A stretch of DNA of 64,000 nucleotides from Hyunsoonleella aquatilis (GTDB taxonomy: Bacteria > Bacteroidota > Bacteroidia > Flavobacteriales > Flavobacteriaceae): contig NZ_JACNMF010000001.1 in assembly GCF_014270105.1 (NCBI RefSeq), positions 1,047,560 through 1,111,559 of the forward strand. The letters run 5' to 3'. How positions within the stretch are numbered: position 1 is the first letter of the stretch; every line of letters begins with the position of its first letter. Shown here piece by piece: positions 59,478 to 64,000 of the stretch. The notes under the pieces were generated by a model. It saw only the letters and a program-made list of their open reading frames with translations, was not told the origin of the DNA and made no database searches. The translations under genes were made by a program, and so were the position numbers.

Positions 59478-62400
59478 TTACTCATCCACCAAAACCCAAT
59501 CGCCTTTGGCAATCAGTGGTTCGGCCTGTTTGTATTTTAAGGTTTTGTTTTCGCCATTTAATACATGCTTGATGGTGACACGGTCGTTACGGCCAATTTT
59601 AGGCCGGTCGCGCACGATGGTTTCCACCACTTGTGGTTGACGTTGGGTATTACCTGCGGCTCTATTTTGTGCAGAACGCTCATCCAAATTAGGAATTTCC
59701 TCTTTTGAAGTTTCCACTTTTTCGCGTTTTCTGGCTCGGGCCTCTTGGATGGTGTCCTGCGTTTCCTGTGGCAATTCACCTTTAAATAGGAATGAAATCA
59801 CATCCTTGTTAACATCATCAATCATCGCCTTAAAGAGTTCAAAAGCCTCAAACTTATAAATCAACAACGGGTCTTTTTGCTCGTGTACCGCCAATTGCAC
59901 GGACTGCTTTAATTCGTCCATTTTGCGCAAGTGGGTTTTCCAAGCATCATCAATAATGGCCAAAGCTATATTTTTCTCAAAATCGGTAATCAACTGTTTG
60001 CCTTGGGTTTCGTATGCTTTTTCCAGATCCGTAACCACATTCAAACTCTTTACGCCATCCGTAAATGGCACTACGATACGCTTGAATTTGTCGCCCTGAT
60101 TTTCATAAACATTTTTAATCACCGGGAAAGCCAAATCGGCATTGCGCTCCATTTTTTCGCGGTAATGCTCAAATGCTGTTTTGTAAATCGTTGCCGTAAT
60201 TTCCTGAGCGGATAGTTTCCCAAATTCTTCCTCAGAAATTGGCGAGCTCATCGAAAAGTAGCGAATTAGTTCAAACTCAAAATTCTTAAAGTCGTTCGCA
60301 TCTTTGTTGGTTTGGGCAATACCTTCGGAAGTATCAAAAATCATATTGGCTAAATCCACTCGAAGTCGTTCCCCGTGCAAGGCATGACGACGGCGTTTGT
60401 AAACCACTTCACGCTGGGCGTTCATCACATCATCGTATTCCAGCAAACGTTTACGCACCCCAAAGTTGTTTTCCTCCACTTTCTTTTGCGCTCGCTCAAT
60501 AGATTTTGAAATCATGGAATGTTGAATCACTTCACCTTCTTTTAGCCCCATACGGTCCATCATTTTTGCGATACGCTCACTACCGAACAATCGCATCAAA
60601 TTATCCTCAAGCGACACATAAAATTGAGAACTTCCTGGATCACCTTGGCGACCGGCACGACCGCGTAACTGCCTGTCCACACGGCGTGAATCATGACGCT
60701 CCGTACCCACGATAGCTAAACCGCCAGCGGCTTTTACTTCATCACTCAATTTGATATCCGTACCACGGCCCGCCATGTTGGTGGCAATGGTTACCTGTCC
60801 TTTTCGACCAGCTTCATCAACGATTTCAGCCTCTTTCTTATGTTGTTTTGCGTTTAGGATATTGTGAGGTATTTTGCGAATACTCAACATTTTTCCTAGC
60901 AATTCCGAAATCTCAACCGAAGTGGTACCAATCAGTACCGGACGACCGGCATTTGATAATTGAGTTACTTCGTCAATTACGGCGTTGTACTTTTCACGTT
61001 TGGTTTTATACACCAAATCCTCTCTATCATCACGAGCGATTGGCCTGTTGGTTGGAATTTCAACCACATCCAATTTGTAGATTTCCCAGAATTCGCCGGC
61101 TTCTGTAACCGCAGTACCCGTCATACCAGACAATTTGCGGTACATTCTAAAGTAATTTTGAAGTGTAACCGTAGCAAATGTTTGTGTGGCATCTTCAATT
61201 TTTACATTTTCCTTGGCTTCAATAGCTTGGTGCAAACCATCGGAATAACGACGCCCATCCATAATACGGCCCGTTTGCTCGTCCACAATCATCACCTTAT
61301 TGTCCATCACCACATATTGGGTGTCCTTTTCAAATAGGGCATAGGCTTTGAGTAATTGGTTCAAGGTATGGATGCGCTCGGATTTTACGCCAAACTCTTT
61401 GAACAGTTCTTCTTTTAAAGCGGCCTCTTCCTCTTTGGAAAGTCCTTTTTCCTCAATTTTGCCAATTTCAACCCCAATTTCAGGCATTACAAAAAAGTCG
61501 GGGTCGTCCTTTCCAGAAAGGTAATCTACACCTTTATCGGTCAACTCAATTTGATTGTTTTTTTCATCAATTACATAGTACAATTCCGCATCTACCTTTG
61601 GCATTTCGCGGTTATTGTCCTGCATATAAAAATTTTCTGTTTTCTGTAGCAACTGCTTCACACCTTCTTCAGATAAAAACTTAATCAGGGCTTTATTCTT
61701 TGGTATACCGCGGAACACACGAAGCAATTGGAAACCACCTTCTTTGGTATCCCCTTCTTTGATTAACTTTTTTGCTTCGGCTAAAACACCAGTTAAATAT
61801 TTGCGCTGTACGCTTACAATATCATCTACTTTTGGCTTTAATTCGGTAAATTCATGGCGGTCTCCTTTTGGGATAGGACCAGAAATAATCAATGGCGTAC
61901 GGGCATCATCAACCAATACGGAATCCACCTCATCCACAATAGCGTAGTGGTGTGGGCGTTGCACCAAATCATCTGGGGAGTGCGACATGTTATCGCGCAA
62001 ATAATCAAAACCAAATTCGTTATTGGTGCCGTAGGTGATATCAGCGTTATACGCTTTTTTACGAGCAGCGGAGTTAGGTTGGTGGTAGTCAATACAATCT
62101 ACGCTCATGCCATGGAACTCAAAAATAGGTGCCATCCATGCGCTATCTCGTTTTGCAAGGTAATCGTTAACCGTTACCAAATGCACGCCTTTTCCAGCTA
62201 ATGCATTTAAATATACCGGCAATGTAGCCACAAGCGTTTTACCTTCACCCGTTTGCATCTCTGCAATTTTCCCTTGGTGCAGTGCAATACCGCCAATCAA
62301 TTGTACATCATAATGAATCATGTCCCAAGTAATGGGTTTTCCGGCCGCATCCCAGGAATTTGACCAAGTTGCGCTGTCGCCATCTAAGGTAACATAAGTC

Positions 62401-62831
62401 TTTTCACCAGATAAACTGCGGTCAAACTCATTGGCTTTCACCGTAATTTCGGTGTTGTTTACAAAGCGCTTAGCTGTTTCCTTCACCACGGCGAAGGCTT
62501 CTGGAAGAATGTCGTTTAATACATCTTCAGTGAGATTATAGGCAACGTCTTTAAGCTTATCAATATCTTCGTAGATTTCCTCGCGTCTATCAATGTCTTC
62601 GGTCGTTTCGGCCTCCTTAGTAAGGTTGGCAATTTGTTCGTCTATGTCCTTTGTGGCTTCGGCTATTTTAGCTTTAAATTCTGCCGTTTTCGCCCTTAAT
62701 TCGTCATGCGATAAGGCTTCAAGCGCGCTTTCAAAGGTCTTTATTTGGTCCACTATTGGTGTAATGGCCTTTACGTCCTGTTTCGATTTGTCTCCAACAA
62801 ATACTTTTAAGACTGAATCTAATAAACCCAT
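59478..62831 (-). CDS. secA: Protein translocase ATPase SecA
   Basis: A 1117-residue motor of the general secretion pathway. Walker A MQTGEGKTLVATLP (about 186), DEVDSVLVDDARTPLIISGP (about 294), GRGTDIKLSDEVKAAGGL (about 676) and GRAGRQGDPGSSQFY (about 708) are all intact. It is ~200 residues longer than E. coli SecA, mostly from an insertion between about 315 and 480 that is typical of Bacteroidota. The C-terminal zinc-binding CxC..CH motif is missing; the protein ends QAEPLIAKGDWVLVDE. Single-gene transcript with promoter and terminator. Confidence 0.97.
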   Translation of the reverse strand: MGLLDSVLKVFVGDKSKQDVKAITPIVDQIKTFESALEALSHDELRAKTAEFKAKIAEATKDIDEQIANLTKEAETTEDIDRREEIYEDIDKLKDVAYNLTEDVLNDILPEAFAVVKETAKRFVNNTEITVKANEFDRSLSGEKTYVTLDGDSATWSNSWDAAGKPITWDMIHYDVQLIGGIALHQGKIAEMQTGEGKTLVATLPVYLNALAGKGVHLVTVNDYLAKRDSAWMAPIFEFHGMSVDCIDYHQPNSAARKKAYNADITYGTNNEFGFDYLRDNMSHSPDDLVQRPHHYAIVDEVDSVLVDDARTPLIISGPIPKGDRHEFTELKPKVDDIVSVQRKYLTGVLAEAKKLIKEGDTKEGGFQLLRVFRGIPKNKALIKFLSEEGVKQLLQKTENFYMQDNNREMPKVDAELYYVIDEKNNQIELTDKGVDYLSGKDDPDFFVMPEIGVEIGKIEEKGLSKEEEAALKEELFKEFGVKSERIHTLNQLLKAYALFEKDTQYVVMDNKVMIVDEQTGRIMDGRRYSDGLHQAIEAKENVKIEDATQTFATVTLQNYFRMYRKLSGMTGTAVTEAGEFWEIYKLDVVEIPTNRPIARDDREDLVYKTKREKYNAVIDEVTQLSNAGRPVLIGTTSVEISELLGKMLSIRKIPHNILNAKQHKKEAEIVDEAGRKGQVTIATNMAGRGTDIKLSDEVKAAGGLAIVGTERHDSRRVDRQLRGRAGRQGDPGSSQFYVSLEDNLMRLFGSERIAKMMDRMGLKEGEVIQHSMISKSIERAQKKVEENNFGVRKRLLEYDDVMNAQREVVYKRRRHALHGERLRVDLANMIFDTSEGIAQTNKDANDFKNFEFELIRYFSMSSPISEEEFGKLSAQEITATIYKTAFEHYREKMERNADLAFPVIKNVYENQGDKFKRIVVPFTDGVKSLNVVTDLEKAYETQGKQLITDFEKNIALAIIDDAWKTHLRKMDELKQSVQLAVHEQKDPLLIYKFEAFELFKAMIDDVNKDVISFLFKGELPQETQDTIQEARARKREKVETSKEEIPNLDERSAQNRAAGNTQRQPQVVETIVRDRPKIGRNDRVTIKHVLNGENKTLKYKQAEPLIAKGDWVLVDE

Positions 62832-62853
62832 TTGATTTTATTTTTATGTTTTG

Positions 62854-62946
62854 TTTGTCATTCAGACCCCGAGAATTCGGGGGAAGAATCTCGGTAATTC
62901 ATAGATTCTTCATCCCGATAGCTATCGGGACATTCAGAATGACAAA
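62854..62946. repeat. MITE-like nested inverted-repeat element in the secA leader
   Basis: TTTGTCATTC (62854-62863) and GAATGACAAA (62937-62946) are exact 10-bp outer inverted repeats. Inside are CCCCGAGAATTCGGGG, an AGAATC/GATTCT stem, and TCCCGATAGCTATCGGGA (62913-62930). It lies between the secA promoter and start codon. Confidence 0.7.
62913..62930. repeat. REP-like palindrome TCCCGATAGCTATCGGGA in the secA leader element
   Basis: The third intact copy of the palindrome, inside the MITE-like element. It is another possible IS110 target. Confidence 0.85.
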
Positions 62947-62991
62947 AATTTATTTTTAATTATTATGTAATACCACTTTTGAAAGTACCTC

Positions 62992-63025
62992 CAAAGATAC
63001 ATTTTGTTAAGCGTTTTGCTCCCAA
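62992..63025 (-). promoter_or_regulatory. Promoter of secA
   Basis: Reverse-strand TATCTTTG (62992-62999) with TTG (63023-63025) 23 bases upstream fits the Bacteroidota consensus. The leader (~155 nt) would contain the whole nested inverted-repeat element. Confidence 0.5.
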
Positions 63026-63032
63026 AAGGATA

Positions 63033-63060
63033 CAAAAAAAGCCTCAAATCGAGACTTTTT
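63033..63060 (-). terminator. Terminator after the DUF2795 gene
   Basis: AAAAAGTCTC pairs with GAGGCTTTTT (reverse strand) around GATTT, followed by T residues. It separates DUF2795 from secA. Confidence 0.75.
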
Positions 63061-63082
63061 AACTAATCTTTATGCTTTATGT

Positions 63083-63304
63083 TTAATATTCATCTTCGTT
63101 CCAAAGATAATCCTCATCCGTTGGATAATCAGACCAGATTTCCTCAATCGAATCATAAGAATCACCCTCATCCTCGATAGACTGTAAATTTTCGACTACC
63201 TCTAAAGGCGCACCAGTTCTAATGGCGTAATCAATCAATTCATCCTTTGTCGCTGGCCATGGCGCATCGCTCAAATACGATGCTAGTTCTAAAGTCCAAT
63301 ACAT
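63083..63304 (-). CDS. Small DUF2795-domain protein
   Basis: A 73-residue protein beginning MYWTLELASYLSDAPWPATKDELIDYAIRTGAPLEVVENL, which is the short DUF2795 helix bundle, followed by an acidic tail (SDYPTDEDYLWNEDEY). The chosen start at 63304 excludes ~36 upstream codons without conserved sequence. DUF2795 proteins are small and of unknown role; some homologues lie near secA in Flavobacteriaceae. Confidence 0.8.
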   Translation of the reverse strand: MYWTLELASYLSDAPWPATKDELIDYAIRTGAPLEVVENLQSIEDEGDSYDSIEEIWSDYPTDEDYLWNEDEY

Positions 63305-63646
63305 TTCTTGTGCATTTAATTTTTTGCAAAAATAAATTTTTAGTTCAAACAGACAAGAAAAAAATGAAATATTTAAATCATTAATAAAAAGAACGTCTCT
63401 TACTCTACTCAAACACGTGAAATTATCCCTGCGATGTTAATAATAACGCAACACAACAGCTTTTCTGAATTTTATTTTGGGCGTTACCACAAGGGTCGGG
63501 CTTTCACTACTCGCTCTCTCCGAGGAGCTCAAACATGCCGTTCAATCCCTAACGCAAAGTAAATTCAGAACGTAAGCTGTCAAATATGGATTATAAAGGT
63601 GAATAAGGCTTTTTAACTTCGGTCTTCCGACTCCAGGCTTCAAGCT
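63305..63646. other. Gene-poor region with a composite repeat
   Basis: Gap between DUF2795 and the adenosyltransferase. It contains only the second composite repeat (63479-63555) and a GAAGT..CTTC-rich end close to the adenosyltransferase stop. Confidence 0.5.
63479..63555 (-). repeat. Composite dispersed repeat, copy B
   Basis: On the reverse strand it reads GCGTTAGGGATTG, a variable part, GAGAGAGCGAGTAG, AAAGCCCGACCC, then CTTGTGGT and AACGCCC. It matches copy A at 24152-24251 except for the internal segment. Confidence 0.75.
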
Positions 63647-64000
63647 TTACTTCTTCTCAGGAATCCATTTAATTTCATTTGCTTGCAAGTCGTACGACAA
63701 CTTCCGTGCCAATACAAAAAGGTAGTCAGAAAGGCGGTTAAGGTAAGTTAGGGCATTGGGTTCGAAGGGTTCCAGTTCATTCAATGCCGAAGCCAATCGC
63801 TCGGCACGCCTACAAACACAACGGGCAATATGACAGAATGACACGGTTTGATGTCCGCCCGGTAATACAAAGTGCGTCATTGGGGGTAAGGCTTCATTCA
63901 TTGTGTCCATTTCCTGTTCCAAAAGTTCAATATCAGCCGAAGAAATTTTCTCAATATTCAAACGTTCTTTGCCGCTTTTTAAAACTGCTTTTTCTGGGTC
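63647..64000 (-). CDS. Cob(I)alamin adenosyltransferase, PduO type (5' end outside window)
   Basis: C-terminal ~118 residues of a PduO-type ATR. The visible part contains MTHFVLPGGHQTVSFCHIARCVCRRAERLAS, whose Arg-rich RRAER is the ATP/cobalamin-binding motif, and LNRLSDYLFVLAR. The frame stays open to base 64000, and the TTG at 63961 is not a start (KERLNIEKISS is a continuous family sequence). It converts cob(I)alamin to adenosylcobalamin and would use the B12 taken up by the 13720-19848 locus. Confidence 0.92.
   Translation of the reverse strand, partial: DPEKAVLKSGKERLNIEKISSADIELLEQEMDTMNEALPPMTHFVLPGGHQTVSFCHIARCVCRRAERLASALNELEPFEPNALTYLNRLSDYLFVLARKLSYDLQANEIKWIPEKK

Noticed and set aside
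61744-62201. Open frames on the forward strand opposite secA
   Set aside because: Shadow frames of a long conserved gene; no start context or family similarity.
57550-62831. Defence island around the UvrD-like helicase
   Set aside because: Its neighbours are kdgK-like and secA; no other defence gene is present, so the claim is not supported by context.
1-64000. CRISPR array or tRNA/rRNA genes
   Set aside because: No regular 25-40 bp repeats with spacers, and no cloverleaf or rRNA consensus was seen by eye; a tRNA scan could still find something I missed.

Overview
The window looks like chromosomal DNA from a marine-type member of Flavobacteriaceae (Bacteroidota). The evidence is low G+C content, three proteins with type IX secretion (T9SS) C-terminal sorting domains, FecI/FecR/TonB-receptor triplets, families typical of the group (DUF5777, DUF3810, DUF4252, DUF6503, SatD/DUF3307, BtuG-like propeller), a long SecA with an extra insertion, and TAnnTTTG-type -7 promoter elements. 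I see no tRNA, rRNA, prophage or CRISPR array. Both edges cut genes: an M43 metalloprotease on the left and a cobalamin adenosyltransferase on the right.

Layout. 1-4885: a T9SS-exported metalloprotease, then a reverse-strand envelope operon (OB-fold protein, T9SS protein, DUF5777 barrel, haem lipoprotein, YceI). 5021-10296: an acidic repeat lipoprotein transcribed away from an ECF sigma / FecR / TonB-receptor signalling set. 10288-13589: thioesterase, DUF3307, SatD with a striking palindromic upstream region, and RmuC. 13720-20482: a B12 uptake locus with btuFCD on one strand and, on the other, a cobalamin riboswitch, BtuB, a BtuG-like lipoprotein and a small PAS protein. 20540-21749: a complete IS110-family element with a recognisable bridge RNA, inserted in a REP-like palindrome. 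21802-28904: PP-loop ATPase, S41 peptidase, an ECF/DUF4252 operon, purB and a HEAT-like gene. 28940-36140: mixed small genes (haem-binding protein, glycosyltransferase, AlkB, sirtuin, TrmH, SRPBCC and VOC proteins). 36287-46886: DEAD-box helicase, hydroxylase, M48 protease, a GIY-YIG nuclease flanked by dispersed repeats, rRNA/tRNA methyltransferase, T9SS protein, DUF6503, DUF3810 and PepD. 47373-59325: TopB, BKACE, GNAT, pseudouridine synthase, an ECF system, a TonB receptor, KdgK-like kinase and a UvrD-type helicase. 59478-64000: SecA, DUF2795 and cobalamin adenosyltransferase.

How genes work together. The B12 locus gives a full route across both membranes: BtuG-like capture, BtuB, then BtuF and BtuCD. 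The adenosyltransferase at the right edge would convert the imported cobalamin to its coenzyme form. Four separate extracytoplasmic-response or envelope systems (6325-10296, 24356-26580, 51893-53021, 54274-56427) point to a surface that is heavily remodelled.

The most unusual material is in the dispersed repeats. There are at least four families: an 18-bp palindrome TCCCGATAGCTATCGGGA, a GTCAC..GAGCGCAGTCGAA family around the GIY-YIG gene (one copy lies inside topB), ATTCCYGC hairpins, and a ~77-100 bp composite element. The IS110 bridge RNA carries guide segments that match the first family, which explains its insertion site. Other notable items are the SatD operator array and the acidic repeat lipoprotein with its sigma/FecR/TonB partner genes.
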